Shown: positions 17,629-27,094, counted from the first letter of the stretch. The stretch is 64,000 bases of DNA from Pelomonas sp. V22 (GCF_030014915.1 NZ_JAGIXS010000004.1:124001-188000), one strand, 5' to 3'. Made by a program: numbers and translations. The notes: generated by a model not told the origin, from the sequence alone.

Positions 17629-19176
17629 ATGCTGAACGACAAGTCCATAAGCATCTCCTTCCGGCTCTGGCTGCCCACGCTGTTGACGGCCGCCATCCTG
17701 ATCACGCTGACCCTGGTGTCGAGCTGGCGCAGCGCCGCCGCGCTGGAAGCCGAGCAGGCGGAGCAGGCCGAGCAGCGCGAGAAGCTCGAGATCTCGCTGC
17801 AATGGGCCGGTCTCACCCAGGCCAATGCGGCCCGCACCATGGCTGGCCTGCAGGCCGCCGACGCCGGACTGGCGGCGATATTGAAGCCGGAGATGGACGC
17901 CACCTCGGCCCGCATCTCCGAGCTGCAGAAGAAGATCGAGGCCACGGCCGACACCGAGGAAGAGAAGGCCAGCCTGGCCAGCATCGCCAAGGCCCGCGCC
18001 GTCTACATCGAGGCGCGCAATGCCGCCGCCAAGGCTAGAGGCGGCAGCGACATGGACACCCAGGTGGCCGGCGTGCGCAAGCTGCTGGACCAATACCTGG
18101 CCGCGCAGAAAGCCTATGTGGACCTGCAGCACCGCATGGCGGTGGAGGTGGCTGCCGCCGCCAAGAGCGCTCGCTCGACCAGCGTGATGATCACCGCCGT
18201 GCTGCTCGGCGCCGTGGTGCTGATGCTGCTGGTCAGCACCTGGCTGATGGCACGCTCCTTCATCCCGCCGCTGCGCCTCGCGCTGGACGCCACCGAGCGC
18301 ATAGGTGCGGGTGACCTTTCGGTGCAGCTGGAGAGCAGCCGCGGCGACGAGATCGGTGACCTGCAGCGCGGCTTGAACCGCATGGTGGTCTCGCTGCGCA
18401 GCCTGGTGCAGGACGTGCGCGACAGCGCCGAGAACATCAAGTCGGCCGCCGGCGAAATCGCCATGGGCAACCAGGACCTGAGCCAGCGCACCGAGGCCGC
18501 CGCCAGCAGCCTGCAGCAGACCGCCTCGACGATGGAAGAGCTGACCAGCACGGTGCGCAGCTCCTCCGACTCCGCCGCCACGGCCAACCAGCTGGCGGTG
18601 GACGCCGCCAGCGTGGCGCAGAACGGCGGCCAGGTCGTGGGCCAGGTGGTCGACACCATGGGCCGCATCCATGCCAGCTCGGGCCGCATCAGCGACATCA
18701 TCGGCGTGATCGACGGCATCGCCTTCCAGACCAACATCCTTGCGCTGAACGCTGCAGTTGAAGCAGCACGGGCCGGGGAACAAGGTCGCGGCTTTGCCGT
18801 CGTGGCCGGCGAGGTGCGGGCCCTGGCCCAGCGCTCGGCCGAAGCGGCCAAGGAGATCAAGACGCTGATCGGCCAGAGCGTCAGCGAGGTCAATGCCGGC
18901 TCCAGCCTCGTGGGCCGCGCCGGCTCGACCATGGGCGCGGTGGTGGACAGCGTGAGGCGCGTCACCAGCGTGTTGGGCGAGGTCAGCGCCAGCTCCAAGG
19001 AACAGAGCCAGAGCCTGGCGACCATCAATGCGGCGGTCAGCCAGCTCGATCACATGACGCAGCAGAACTCGGCCCTGGTGGAAGAAAGCGCCGCCGCCGC
19101 CGCGAGCCTGCAGGAGCAGGCGCTGCGCCTCGCCAGCATGGTCGAGACCTTCCGGCTCGAAGGCTCACGGGCCTGA
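17629..19176 (+). CDS. Methyl-accepting chemotaxis protein next to alkB
   Basis: 515 residues. The first membrane helix (about 14-34) is followed by a periplasmic helical region (about 35-185), a second helix (about 190-212), a HAMP segment and a long signalling domain with the conserved hairpin tip ([20 protein letters not shown]). The frame is open much further upstream, overlapping the protease gene. The ATG at 17629 is preceded by AGGGGA and begins the first membrane segment. The periplasmic part is short and alpha-helical. The gene ends 5 bp before the alkane hydroxylase gene, so the receptor may guide cells towards its substrate. No other chemotaxis gene is adjacent. Confidence 0.92.
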   Translation: MLNDKSISISFRLWLPTLLTAAILITLTLVSSWRSAAALEAEQAEQAEQREKLEISLQWAGLTQANAARTMAGLQAADAGLAAILKPEMDATSARISELQKKIEATADTEEEKASLASIAKARAVYIEARNAAAKARGGSDMDTQVAGVRKLLDQYLAAQKAYVDLQHRMAVEVAAAAKSARSTSVMITAVLLGAVVLMLLVSTWLMARSFIPPLRLALDATERIGAGDLSVQLESSRGDEIGDLQRGLNRMVVSLRSLVQDVRDSAENIKSAAGEIAMGNQDLSQRTEAAASSLQQTASTMEELTSTVRSSSDSAATANQLAVDAASVAQNGGQVVGQVVDTMGRIHASSGRISDIIGVIDGIAFQTNILALNAAVEAARAGEQGRGFAVVAGEVRALAQRSAEAAKEIKTLIGQSVSEVNAGSSLVGRAGSTMGAVVDSVRRVTSVLGEVSASSKEQSQSLATINAAVSQLDHMTQQNSALVEESAAAAASLQEQALRLASMVETFRLEGSRA

Positions 19177-19181
19177 GCAGC

Positions 19182-20264
19182 ATGCAAGCCGAGGCCTGGC
19201 ACGATCCCAAGCGCTACTGGTGGCTGCTGTCGCCGGCCCTGCCGATGCTGGTGGGCTGGCACCTGCTGCGCTTTGTGCAGACCGGCCAGACGCATTGGTT
19301 GTTCCTGATGAGCGCCTTCATGTATGGCGTGATCCCGCTGCTCGATGCGCTGCTCGGCCCTGACCATGGCAACCCGCCTGAGGCGGCGACGCCAACGCTG
19401 GAGCGCAGCCTCTGGTACCGCGCCATCGTCGTGGCCTATGTGCCGGCGCAATACGCCACCACCCTGCTCGGCGCCTGGATCGCCACCACGCTGCCGCTCA
19501 GCCCCTGGCAATGGCTGGGCCTGATTCTCAGCGTCGGCGGCGTCAACGGCATCGCGATCAACACCGCCCATGAGCTGGGCCACAAGCGGCCGCGCTGGGA
19601 GCGGGCCCTCGCGCTGCTGACGCTGGCGCCAGTGCTCTACGGCCATTTCTTCGTCGAGCACAACCGCGGCCATCACCTGCGCGTCGCCACGCCCGAAGAC
19701 CCGGCCAGCGCCCGCCTCGGTGAAAGCTTCTGGGCCTTTCTGCCCCGCACCGTCGTCGGCAGCCTGCGCTCGGCTTGGCACCTCGATGCTCGGCTATGCC
19801 TGCAGGCCTGGGCACTGAGCGCGCTCTTCTATGCCGGCGTGACGGCCTGGCTGGGCGTCGGCGTGCTGCCCTTCGTGCTGGTCCAGGCCCTCTACGGCAT
19901 CTCGCTGCTGGAGGTGGTGAACTACATCGAGCACTACGGCCTGCTGCGGGCGCGAGGCGCCGATGGCAAGGTCGAGCGCTGTGGGCCCGAGCATTCCTGG
20001 AACTCGGACCACGTGGTCTCCAACCTCTTCCTCTACCAGCTGCAGCGTCACAGCGACCACCATGCCCACCCGGGCCGGCGCTATCAGCTGCTGCGGCATT
20101 TCGATGCCAGCCCGCAGTTGCCCATGGGCTATGCCGGCATGCTGATGCTGGCCTATGTGCCGCCGCTGTGGTTCAGGGTGATGGATGCGCGGGTCAGCGC
20201 GCATTACGGTGGCGAGCTGTCGCGCGCCAACCTGAGCTCGCCGGCTTCAGCCCGCCAAGTTTGA
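19182..20264 (+). CDS. alkB: Alkane 1-monooxygenase (AlkB-type)
   Basis: 360 residues. This integral-membrane di-iron enzyme hydroxylates the terminal carbon of medium-chain alkanes with O2 and reduced rubredoxin. All signature histidine boxes are present: HELGH (130-134), EHNRGHH (159-165), NYIEHYG (247-253) and LQRHSDHHA (287-295). Five to six membrane helices precede and separate them. It is slightly shorter than the best-known AlkB proteins but complete. No rubredoxin or rubredoxin reductase gene is in the window, so electron-transfer partners must be elsewhere. It starts 5 bp after a chemoreceptor gene and its 3' end overlaps the convergent hybrid kinase gene by 18 bp. Confidence 0.92.
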   Translation: MQAEAWHDPKRYWWLLSPALPMLVGWHLLRFVQTGQTHWLFLMSAFMYGVIPLLDALLGPDHGNPPEAATPTLERSLWYRAIVVAYVPAQYATTLLGAWIATTLPLSPWQWLGLILSVGGVNGIAINTAHELGHKRPRWERALALLTLAPVLYGHFFVEHNRGHHLRVATPEDPASARLGESFWAFLPRTVVGSLRSAWHLDARLCLQAWALSALFYAGVTAWLGVGVLPFVLVQALYGISLLEVVNYIEHYGLLRARGADGKVERCGPEHSWNSDHVVSNLFLYQLQRHSDHHAHPGRRYQLLRHFDASPQLPMGYAGMLMLAYVPPLWFRVMDARVSAHYGGELSRANLSSPASARQV

Positions 20265-22040
20265 TAGGCCGGGGTAGCGCCGCGCCAGCACCTGCTCGAT
20301 CGCGTCGAGCAAGGCCCCGGCCTGCACCGGCTTGTGCAAGAGCGTGAGGCCGGCGGCCTGGGCCTGTCGCAGCCGCTCGGGCGCGGTGTCACCGCTGACC
20401 AGCAGGGCTGGCAGGTCAGGCAGGGCCGAACGCAGCGATTGAATGGCGGCGATGCCGTCGTCCCCGCTGCGCAGCCGCAGGTCGGCCAGCACCAGGTCGG
20501 GCGGCGCGGCCAGGCTGTCCAGCACGGCCGCGCGCGTGGTGGCGGCCAGCCGCACCTCGCAGCCATGGGCAGCCAGCAGCGCCTGCATGGCCTCGCGCAC
20601 CGGCTGCTCGTCGTCCAGCACCAGCACGCGCAGGCCGGCCAGCCGGTGCCGGCGCGGGCCGCTGCTTGCCAGGGCACTGGCCTCCAGCGGCGCCACGGCC
20701 ACCAGGCTCAGCGTGAACACTGAGCCGCAGCCGGGCTCGGACTCCAGGCGCAGCTGCACCTCCAGCAGATCGACCAGGCGGCTGACGATGGACAGCCCGA
20801 GGCCGAGCCCTTGGGCACGGTCGCGCTCCGGATTGCCGACCTGGTAGAACTCCTCGAACACGCGCGACTGCTCGCTGCGCGCGATGCCGAGGCCGCTGTC
20901 GATCACGGCGATCTCCCAACGCGGCTCGCCGCCCAGCTCGGCCGCGCGCACATGGACGCGCACGCCGCCGCTGGCCGTGTACTTGAGGGCGTTGTCCAGC
21001 AGGTTGCGCAGCACGCGCTCCAGCAGCGCCGGGTCGCTCAGCACATGAGCCTCGGGTGGGCAGTCCAGCGTGAGGCTCAGGCCCTTGCGCTGGGCGGCCG
21101 GGCCGAACTCCTGGACCAGGCGTGCGAGCCAGGGCGCCAGCGCGAGGCGCTGCTCGTTCAGCGTCAGCACCTCGGCATCGAGCTTGGAGACATCGAGCAG
21201 CGCATCCATCTGCGAAGCGAGCGACTCCAACGCCTGGTTCATCTGGCCCACGATCTTCTGGCTGGCCGGCTCCAGCGTGCGCAGCGACAGCGCGGCGCCC
21301 AGCAGCGAGAGCGTGTGCAGAGGCTGCCGCAGGTCGTGGCTGGCCGAGGCGAAGAAACGGGTCTTGGCGCGGTTGGCCGTCTCGGCGCGCTGCAGGGCCT
21401 GGCGCAGGCGCTCGTTGGAGCGCAGCTGCTGCTGGCGTATCAGCACCGAGTCGGCGAAGACCTTGTAGGTGTCGCGCGCGAGGCCTGCCAGGATCCAGGC
21501 AAAGGCAAGGATCAGGGCGGCCAGCAGCCATTCCAGCCAGGCCGCGCCACCTTGCTGCGGCTGCAGGGCCCAGGCGAGGCTGTTGGCCAGCGTCACCGGC
21601 AACAGGAAAGCCAGAAAGACCGGGCGATGGCCGGCCGTCGTAGCCACCGCACCGGCACACAGACCCAGCAGGAGGATGGTCTGCAGCATCCGCGCGTGGT
21701 CCACCATCCAGGGCGTGAAGGCGAACGAGGCGGCGAAGACGATGCCGTTCAGCCCGCTCAGGGCCACGGCCCAGTTCAGCCGCTGCGCCATCGTGCGCTC
21801 ATGCCAGGCCGGCAGCCGCCCCAGCATCCACCAGCGCAGGGCCAGCACCGCAAAGACCAGGGCCAGCCAGGCCAGCGGCAGCGCAGGCCCGAGGCCGGCG
21901 CTGGCCATCAGCGCAATCGCCACGGCGCTCAGACCCACCGGAAAAGGCACGCGCCGCCCCTGGCGCGCCAGCAGGCGCAGCAGCTCCTGCTGCACGCTCA
22001 GCGCGTCGGCTTCTGGGTCGGAGGGGTGGGCGGCGGGCAC
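20247..22040 (-). CDS. Orphan hybrid sensor histidine kinase with C-terminal receiver
   Basis: 597 residues. About six membrane helices (35-190) lead into a HisKA domain (ASASHDLRQPLHTLSLL), a HATPase domain (NLLDNALKYTASGG, DSGLGIA, GLGLGLSIV) and a receiver domain. The receiver keeps its acidic pair (DDE), phosphoacceptor (LADLRL) and conserved Lys (HKP). The HDLRQPLH form of the H-box marks the subgroup of orphan hybrid kinases. The start is GTG at 22040 with no clear ribosome site. No partner regulator lies next to it. It is convergent with alkB, overlapping by 18 bp; a functional link is unproven. Confidence 0.9.
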   Translation of the reverse strand: MPAAHPSDPEADALSVQQELLRLLARQGRRVPFPVGLSAVAIALMASAGLGPALPLAWLALVFAVLALRWWMLGRLPAWHERTMAQRLNWAVALSGLNGIVFAASFAFTPWMVDHARMLQTILLLGLCAGAVATTAGHRPVFLAFLLPVTLANSLAWALQPQQGGAAWLEWLLAALILAFAWILAGLARDTYKVFADSVLIRQQQLRSNERLRQALQRAETANRAKTRFFASASHDLRQPLHTLSLLGAALSLRTLEPASQKIVGQMNQALESLASQMDALLDVSKLDAEVLTLNEQRLALAPWLARLVQEFGPAAQRKGLSLTLDCPPEAHVLSDPALLERVLRNLLDNALKYTASGGVRVHVRAAELGGEPRWEIAVIDSGLGIARSEQSRVFEEFYQVGNPERDRAQGLGLGLSIVSRLVDLLEVQLRLESEPGCGSVFTLSLVAVAPLEASALASSGPRRHRLAGLRVLVLDDEQPVREAMQALLAAHGCEVRLAATTRAAVLDSLAAPPDLVLADLRLRSGDDGIAAIQSLRSALPDLPALLVSGDTAPERLRQAQAAGLTLLHKPVQAGALLDAIEQVLARRYPGLSNLAG

Positions 22041-22387
22041 AGCGAGGACAGGCTAGGCAGGCAAGGCGCGGAGCAGCGCGCAATATAGCCGCCGCACCCT
22101 CGCCAGCATGCCGCGAAAAGAGCAATGCCGGCCACCGCAGCCCTTCAGGGCCTTGGTGAACCGGCACGGCATCCCTCCACTGTCAGCTGAACCCTCGGAC
22201 GGGGTCTCTTCGCAAGCGGCGCAGTATCCGCAGCGCTCCAGGGCGTGCCCATCCCTCTCAGGGGGGTGCGGGTGCCCACAGCGCCCACCCTTCAAATCAT
22301 CTGAACCATGGCGTCAAGCGCGGTGAACCGCCGGGGCCGTGCCGCCCCTGACACTGACCTCATTCGCAACACCCCAGCCCCACCACT
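22041..22387. other. 347-bp intergenic region without a recognised gene
   Basis: This gap separates the divergent starts of the hybrid kinase and cytochrome b561 genes. On the minus strand TATATT (about 22084-22089) could be a -10 element for the kinase, but there is no matching -35. Short open frames here are not convincing. Several GC-rich hairpins are possible around 22200-22290. I see no tRNA, and no riboswitch that I would stand behind. Confidence 0.5.
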
Positions 22388-22939
22388 ATGACCTCAGCCA
22401 CCCTCGCCCCCGCGCAGCGCTACAGCCTGTTGGCCATGGCCCTGCACTGGCTGCTGGCGCTGGCCATCGTGGGCGCCTTCGGCGTGGGCCTGTACATGAC
22501 CGGCCTGCCCTTCTCGCCGGCCCGGCTCAAGCTCTACAACTGGCACAAGTGGGCGGGCGTGAGCATCCTTGCGCTGTCGGGCTTGCGCCTGCTGTGGCGC
22601 CTCTACAAGCAGCCGCCGGCCGACATCGCGATGCCGGCCTGGCAGGCCGTTGCGGCCCACGCCACACATTGGGCGCTGTACGCCCTGTTCTTTGCCGTGC
22701 CGCTGGCCGGCTGGGCCTACAGCTCGGCGGCGGGCTTCCCCATCGTCTGGTTCGGCGTACTGCCGCTGCCCGACCTGGTGAGCCCCGACAAGGCGCTGGC
22801 CGAGACCTTGAAGCTCGCTCACAAGTTCCTCGCCTATGGCCTCGCTGCCCTGGTGCTGGCCCATGTGGCTGCCGCCCTCAAACACCATTTCGTCGACCGC
22901 GACGGCCTCGTGCAGCGCATGCTGCCGGCCCTGCGCTGA
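22388..22939 (+). CDS. Cytochrome b561 family protein
   Basis: 183 residues with four membrane helices and the paired histidines expected to ligate two b-type hemes (for example ALHWLL in helix 1, NWHKWAG in helix 2, and two histidine-containing segments, LAHKF and LAHVAAALKHH, near the end). Family knowledge: such proteins (CybB/YodB/YceJ) move electrons between quinones and periplasmic acceptors. It is followed within 20 bp by a YceI-family gene, and the YceJ-YceI pairing is common. No ribosome site is obvious before the ATG; the leader is C-rich. Confidence 0.9.
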   Translation: MTSATLAPAQRYSLLAMALHWLLALAIVGAFGVGLYMTGLPFSPARLKLYNWHKWAGVSILALSGLRLLWRLYKQPPADIAMPAWQAVAAHATHWALYALFFAVPLAGWAYSSAAGFPIVWFGVLPLPDLVSPDKALAETLKLAHKFLAYGLAALVLAHVAAALKHHFVDRDGLVQRMLPALR

Positions 22940-22957
22940 ACCCAGAAGGACCCTGTG

Positions 22958-23575
22958 ATGAAGACGCTCTCCACCACCCTGCTGGCGCTGGCCTCGGCCG
23001 CCGTCCTGGCCCTGTCCTCCACGCCCGGCGCCGCCGCGACGCCGGCCAAGCCTGCTGCGGCCGCCGCTGCCGCACCGATCAGCCTCCTGGCCGCGCAGAG
23101 CGAGCTTGGTTTCACCAGCAAGCAGATGGGCGTGCCGGTGGACGGCAAGTTCAAGCGCTTCGATGCGCAGCTGAGCTTCGACCCCAAGAAGCCCGAGGCC
23201 GCCAAAGTGGCCTTCACCATCGAGCTGGCCAGCGCCACGCTGGGCGCGCCGGAGTTCGATGCCGAGATGCTGAAGGCCGCCTGGTTCGACGCCAAGCGCG
23301 TGCCGCAGGCCACGTTCCAGAGCTCGGCCGTCAAGGCCCTGGGCGGCGGCCGCTACGAGGTGGCCGGCAAGCTGAGCATCAAAGGCCAGACCCGCGACAT
23401 CGCCGTGCCCCTGGCCCTGACGCAGGCCGGCGGCACCACCACGGCCACCGGCGGCTTCGTGCTGAAGCGCCTGGAATTCAAGATCGGCGACGGCGAATGG
23501 GCCGACACCTCGATGGTCGCCAATGATGTGCAAGTGAAGTTCAAGCTCGCGTTCACCGGCATTGCGCCGCTGTGA
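22958..23575 (+). CDS. YceI-family periplasmic protein (first copy)
   Basis: 205 residues. It has a signal peptide, a short Ala/Pro-rich stretch (to about residue 45), then a YceI lipocalin-like barrel (SELGFTSKQMGVPVDGKFKR, then AKVAFTIELASATLG, KLSIKGQTRDIAVPL). Family knowledge: YceI proteins bind polyisoprenoids such as ubiquinone-8 in the periplasm. ATG at 22958 is preferred over GTG at 22955 because AGAAGGA is well spaced for it. It sits between cytochrome b561 and a second YceI gene, so the three genes probably act together in quinone-related electron transfer. Confidence 0.9.
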   Translation: MKTLSTTLLALASAAVLALSSTPGAAATPAKPAAAAAAAPISLLAAQSELGFTSKQMGVPVDGKFKRFDAQLSFDPKKPEAAKVAFTIELASATLGAPEFDAEMLKAAWFDAKRVPQATFQSSAVKALGGGRYEVAGKLSIKGQTRDIAVPLALTQAGGTTTATGGFVLKRLEFKIGDGEWADTSMVANDVQVKFKLAFTGIAPL

Positions 23576-23619
23576 TCGCGCCCCTTTTCCTCCCCTCCAA
23601 CCTCCCAACGGAAAACGCC

Positions 23620-24201
23620 ATGATGAAGACGATGAAGACTGCCCTGATCGCCGCCGCCCTGCTGGCCACCGCCGGCTTTGCCAACGCCCAAAGCGCCACC
23701 TACGCGATCGACCCGACCCACACCTACGCCACCTTCGAGATCGCCCACTTCGGCACCTCGACCAACCGCGCCCGTTTCGACAAGAAGGAAGGCACGGTCT
23801 CGCTGGACCGCGCAGCCAAGACCGGCAAGGTCGAGATCACGTTCGACATGAACGGCATCAACTCGGGCTCGGCCGCCTTCGACAAGCACCTGAAGAGCGA
23901 CGACTTCTTCGCTGTCGAGAAGTTCCCGGCTGCCAAGTTCGTCGGCGACAAGTTCACGTTCAACGGCGACAAGGTCACCGAAGTCAGCGGCGTGCTGACG
24001 CTGAAGGACAAGACCGCCCCGGTGACGCTGAAGGCCAGCAACTTCAACTGCTACCAGAACCCCATGCTCAAGCGCGAAGTCTGCGGCGGCGACTTCACCG
24101 CCACCATCGACCGCACCCAGTGGGGCGTGGACTACGGCCTGGCCTGGGGCTTCCCGAAGGAAGTGCGCCTGGTGATCCAGGTCGAGGCCGTGAAGCAATA
24201 A
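23620..24201 (+). CDS. YceI-family periplasmic protein (second copy)
   Basis: 193 residues, with a signal peptide ending at FANAQ (about residue 22) and a YceI barrel that begins ATYAIDPTHTYATFEIAHFG, the canonical opening of the family. It is much closer to the standard YceI sequence than the copy upstream, so the two are divergent paralogues rather than a recent duplication. It contains two cysteines (NCYQNPMLKREVCGGDF) that could form a disulfide. The frame extends upstream to 23572, but the ATG at 23620 starts the signal peptide. A strong terminator follows. Confidence 0.92.
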   Translation: MMKTMKTALIAAALLATAGFANAQSATYAIDPTHTYATFEIAHFGTSTNRARFDKKEGTVSLDRAAKTGKVEITFDMNGINSGSAAFDKHLKSDDFFAVEKFPAAKFVGDKFTFNGDKVTEVSGVLTLKDKTAPVTLKASNFNCYQNPMLKREVCGGDFTATIDRTQWGVDYGLAWGFPKEVRLVIQVEAVKQ

Positions 24202-24240
24202 GCTGGACACCCCTCGCTCGTGACGTAGTTCACGAATTCA

Positions 24241-24268
24241 GGCCCGCCCCTCCCGGCGGGCCTTTTTT
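24241..24268 (+). terminator. Rho-independent terminator after yceI genes
   Basis: An 8-bp stem, GGCCCGCC (24241-24248) pairing with GGCGGGCC (24255-24262), has a 6-base loop and is followed by six T. It closes the cytochrome b561-YceI-YceI operon. Confidence 0.92.
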
Positions 24269-24390
24269 ATGGCCTCCCGACTGTCGGCGAATAGTGCAGT
24301 TGGGCCCTCTGAGCGCACGGCGCATCGCTCCCTCGAGGCACCTGACTTTGGGCATGCGTACAGTCCATCCCATCGACAAGGCAGATTCCC

Positions 24391-25803
24391 ATGAGCGCCA
24401 CCCTCCCTGACAACCCGACCCCCTACCAGCGCTGGCAGCATTTCTCGGCGCTGACGGTGCGCGGTTTCCACGTCTATGCCGGCTGGCTGGTCAGCATCAG
24501 CTGGAAGCGTTTCGTGCTGCTGGCCGTGGCCCTGATCATCGGCGCCAACGTGCTGCAGCACCTGCCCCCGTTCAACTTCAAGTTCCGCACCGGCGAGGAA
24601 GAGCTGCCCTACGAGCTGCCCAAGATCCCCAAGGTCTCCAAGAAGCGCTCCACGGACAAGCCGGTCATCGCCACCGACAAGCCCATCCACTACGAGATCA
24701 CCATCGACGACGAGGGCCTGCGCATCGAGCCCCGCCATGCGCCCAAGGGCGCCAGCGCCCCGGCCAGCAGCGCACTCAGCGATGAGGAGCTGAAGGACCT
24801 GCCCTCGATCGCCATCGGCCTGCCCAAGGGCGTGGACCGCAACGAACTGCGTCGCTCGGTGGAGGAAACCCGCAAGGCCATCGAGGAAACGGTGCGCGAA
24901 GCCCGCGAGAAGGCTCGCGAGCAGGCCCTGGACGAGGCCCGCGACCAGCTTGAGGAAGCCCGCGCCGCCCTCATGGAGGAATCCAGCCGCGGCCCCCGCA
25001 CCCGTGTCACCTATGCCCGGCTCGGCGACTTCCTGGACAGCCTGGCCTGGCTGATCGTGTTGTCGTCCGCCGTGATCAAGGCCATGTACAAGGGCCGCAT
25101 CCAGGCCGAGGTCAAGGCCGCCCAGGCCGCCGAGACGGCCGAGGCCGAATCGCTGAAGCGCCAGGTCGTCGAGGCCCGCATGGCCGCGATGCAGGCCCAG
25201 GTCGAGCCGCACTTCCTGTTCAACACCCTCGCGTCCATCGACCACCTGATCGAGACCGACCCGGCCCGCGCCTCGCAGATGCAAAAGAACCTGATCGCCC
25301 TGCTGCGTGCCTCGATGCCAACGATGCGCGAGGCCAACGCCACCGGCGGCATGCGAGAACTGGGCCGCGAGATCGCCGTGATCCGGCCCTACCTGGAGAT
25401 CCTCAAGGTCCGCATGGAAGAGCGCCTGATGACCGAGATCGATGTGCCCGAGGGCCTGCTGTCGGCCGAGTTCCCGCCCATGATGATCCAGAGCCTCGTC
25501 GAGAACTCGATCAAGCATGGCCTCGAACCCAAGGCCGAGGGCGGCAGCCTGAAGGTCAAGGCCGAGATCGTGCACGGCAAGCTGCAGATCGTGGTGGCCG
25601 ACACCGGCCTCGGCTTCGGCCGCGCCGCCACCAGCGGCACCGGCGTGGGCCTGGCCAACATCCGCGAACGCCTCTCGCTGCTGTACGGCAGCAAGGGCAG
25701 CGTCACCGTCACCGAAAACCAACCCAGCGGCACCGTGGTCACGATCCAGGTGCCCTACCGCAGCCGCACTGAAGATTCCGCTACTGAAGGAGCCAAAGCA
25801 TGA
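24391..25803 (+). CDS. LytS/YehU-type sensor histidine kinase
   Basis: 470 residues. A first membrane helix (about 44-60) is followed by about 150 extracytoplasmic residues. Part of this (about 160-205) is a highly charged coiled-coil stretch rich in E-x-R/K-E repeats. A second helix follows (about 213-232). The His_kinase domain has the phospho-His in QVEPHFLFNTLASIDHL, and the ATPase domain has LVENSIKHGLEP, DTGLGFG and GVGLANIRERL. This is the PF06580 type that pairs with LytTR regulators. A LytTR regulator is encoded two genes downstream, with a small membrane protein between them, coupled by an ATGA overlap. Confidence 0.93.
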   Translation: MSATLPDNPTPYQRWQHFSALTVRGFHVYAGWLVSISWKRFVLLAVALIIGANVLQHLPPFNFKFRTGEEELPYELPKIPKVSKKRSTDKPVIATDKPIHYEITIDDEGLRIEPRHAPKGASAPASSALSDEELKDLPSIAIGLPKGVDRNELRRSVEETRKAIEETVREAREKAREQALDEARDQLEEARAALMEESSRGPRTRVTYARLGDFLDSLAWLIVLSSAVIKAMYKGRIQAEVKAAQAAETAEAESLKRQVVEARMAAMQAQVEPHFLFNTLASIDHLIETDPARASQMQKNLIALLRASMPTMREANATGGMRELGREIAVIRPYLEILKVRMEERLMTEIDVPEGLLSAEFPPMMIQSLVENSIKHGLEPKAEGGSLKVKAEIVHGKLQIVVADTGLGFGRAATSGTGVGLANIRERLSLLYGSKGSVTVTENQPSGTVVTIQVPYRSRTEDSATEGAKA

Positions 25804-26237
25804 AACGCGTTTTCAAGGTCTTCGCTGTCCTCACCCTGCTGGTCATGATCGCGGCCATCTCCGGCGGCTTCAGCCTCTGGCATCACCTCGGCAACCATCC
25901 CGACATGTCCATCTCCATCAACGGCGAAGAGATGCTGTTCGGCGCCACCGACCTGGCCGATGTGATCGGCGGCGTCGTGGGCCTGGCCATCGCGGCGGTG
26001 GTGCTGCTGGTGGTCGTGCCGCTGTGCCTGCTGGTGGGCATCGGCCTGCCGCTCCTGATCGTCGGCGGCGTGCTGGCCCTCGGCCTGCTGGCTGCGGTCG
26101 GTGTCGGTGCGGTGGTGTTCTCGCCGCTGATCCTGATCGGCCTGCTGCTGTGGCTGGCCCTGCGCAGCAAGCCGGCCCGACCGGTGACCTCGCCGGCTCC
26201 GGCAGCACCTGCGGCTCCGGTCGAACCAGCGCTCTGA
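25800..26237 (+). CDS. Small membrane protein between kinase and LytTR regulator
   Basis: 145 residues, unknown family. An N-terminal helix or signal anchor (about 5-25) leads to a short polar segment HPDMSISINGEEMLFGATDL. Long hydrophobic runs (about 58-128) follow, enough for two to three membrane helices, and the tail is Pro/Ala-rich. Its ATG overlaps the stop of the kinase gene (ATGA), so translation is coupled. The LytTR regulator follows 20 bp later. The position suggests an accessory membrane partner of the kinase, such as a sensor or modulator; this is inference. Confidence 0.75.
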   Translation: MKRVFKVFAVLTLLVMIAAISGGFSLWHHLGNHPDMSISINGEEMLFGATDLADVIGGVVGLAIAAVVLLVVVPLCLLVGIGLPLLIVGGVLALGLLAAVGVGAVVFSPLILIGLLLWLALRSKPARPVTSPAPAAPAAPVEPAL

Positions 26238-26257
26238 TCCCCGACTAACATCGCGCC

Positions 26258-27094
26258 ATGAACGACACCACCTCCACCCAACGCGTGCGCGCGGTCCTGG
26301 CCGATGACGAACGCCTGATGCGCGAACAGCTGCGCAGCCGCCTGACCGAAGTCTGGCCCGACCTGGACATCGTGGCCGAAGCCAAGAACGGCCTCGAAGC
26401 GGTCGAGCTGGTCAAGGAGCACAAGCCCGACCTCGTGTTCCTCGACATCCGCATGCCAGGCCTGACGGGCGTAGACGCGGCCCGCCAGATCGCTCAATTG
26501 CCCGAGGACGAAGTCTGGCTGCTGCCCGAGATCGTCTTCATCACCGCCTACGACCAGTACGCCGTCGAGGCCTTCGAGCAGGGTGTGGCCGACTATGTCT
26601 TGAAGCCGGCCGAGCGCGAGCGACTGCAGGTGACGGTGGAGCGCGTCAAAAAGCGCCTCTCGCAGCGCCACAGCAACGAGCCGGTGCCCGATGACGGCAA
26701 GCCCGCTGCGCCCATGCAGCAGCTGCTGCACAAGCTCTCGGCCCAGCTCAATCCGAGTGGCACGCCGGCTTACCTGCAGTGGATCCAGGCCACCGTGGGC
26801 CAGGCCATCCAGATGATCCCGGTCGAGGACGTGCTGTTCTTCATCAGCGACGAGAAGTACACGCGGGTGCAGACCGCCACGCTGGAAGCGCTGATCCGCA
26901 AGCCGATCAAGGAGCTGGTGGACGAGCTGGACCCCAAGCTGTTCTGGCAGATCCACCGCTCCACGCTGGTGAACGTGAAAGCCATCGCCGGCATCACCCG
27001 TGACTTCCGCGGCCGCCAGCTGGTGGGCGTGAAGGGCCTGACCGAGAAGCTCGAAGTCAGCCGCAGCTACACGCACCTGTTCAAGGGCATGTAA
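26258..27094 (+). CDS. LytTR-family response regulator
   Basis: 278 residues. A receiver domain (about 8-130) has the acidic pair in LADDE, phosphoacceptor in VFLDIRMPGLTG and conserved Lys in VLKPAE. A linker leads to a C-terminal LytTR DNA-binding domain (about 170-275; IQMIPVEDVLFFISDEKYTR, FWQIHRSTLVNVKAI). Family members bind direct repeats upstream of target genes. It should be phosphorylated by the LytS-type kinase in the same operon. The targets are not evident. Confidence 0.93.
   Translation: MNDTTSTQRVRAVLADDERLMREQLRSRLTEVWPDLDIVAEAKNGLEAVELVKEHKPDLVFLDIRMPGLTGVDAARQIAQLPEDEVWLLPEIVFITAYDQYAVEAFEQGVADYVLKPAERERLQVTVERVKKRLSQRHSNEPVPDDGKPAAPMQQLLHKLSAQLNPSGTPAYLQWIQATVGQAIQMIPVEDVLFFISDEKYTRVQTATLEALIRKPIKELVDELDPKLFWQIHRSTLVNVKAIAGITRDFRGRQLVGVKGLTEKLEVSRSYTHLFKGM

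Noticed and set aside
22053-22295. Short cysteine-rich open frame on the minus strand (CGYCAAC)
   Set aside because: It needs a TTG start, has no ribosome site and resembles no family. It is probably chance coding in an intergenic region.
22190-22296. Possible TPP riboswitch on the minus strand (CTGAGA with a later GCGAAG)
   Set aside because: The CCTGAT and GGATAAT core segments are not present and the downstream gene is a histidine kinase, not a thiamine gene. The resemblance is too weak.
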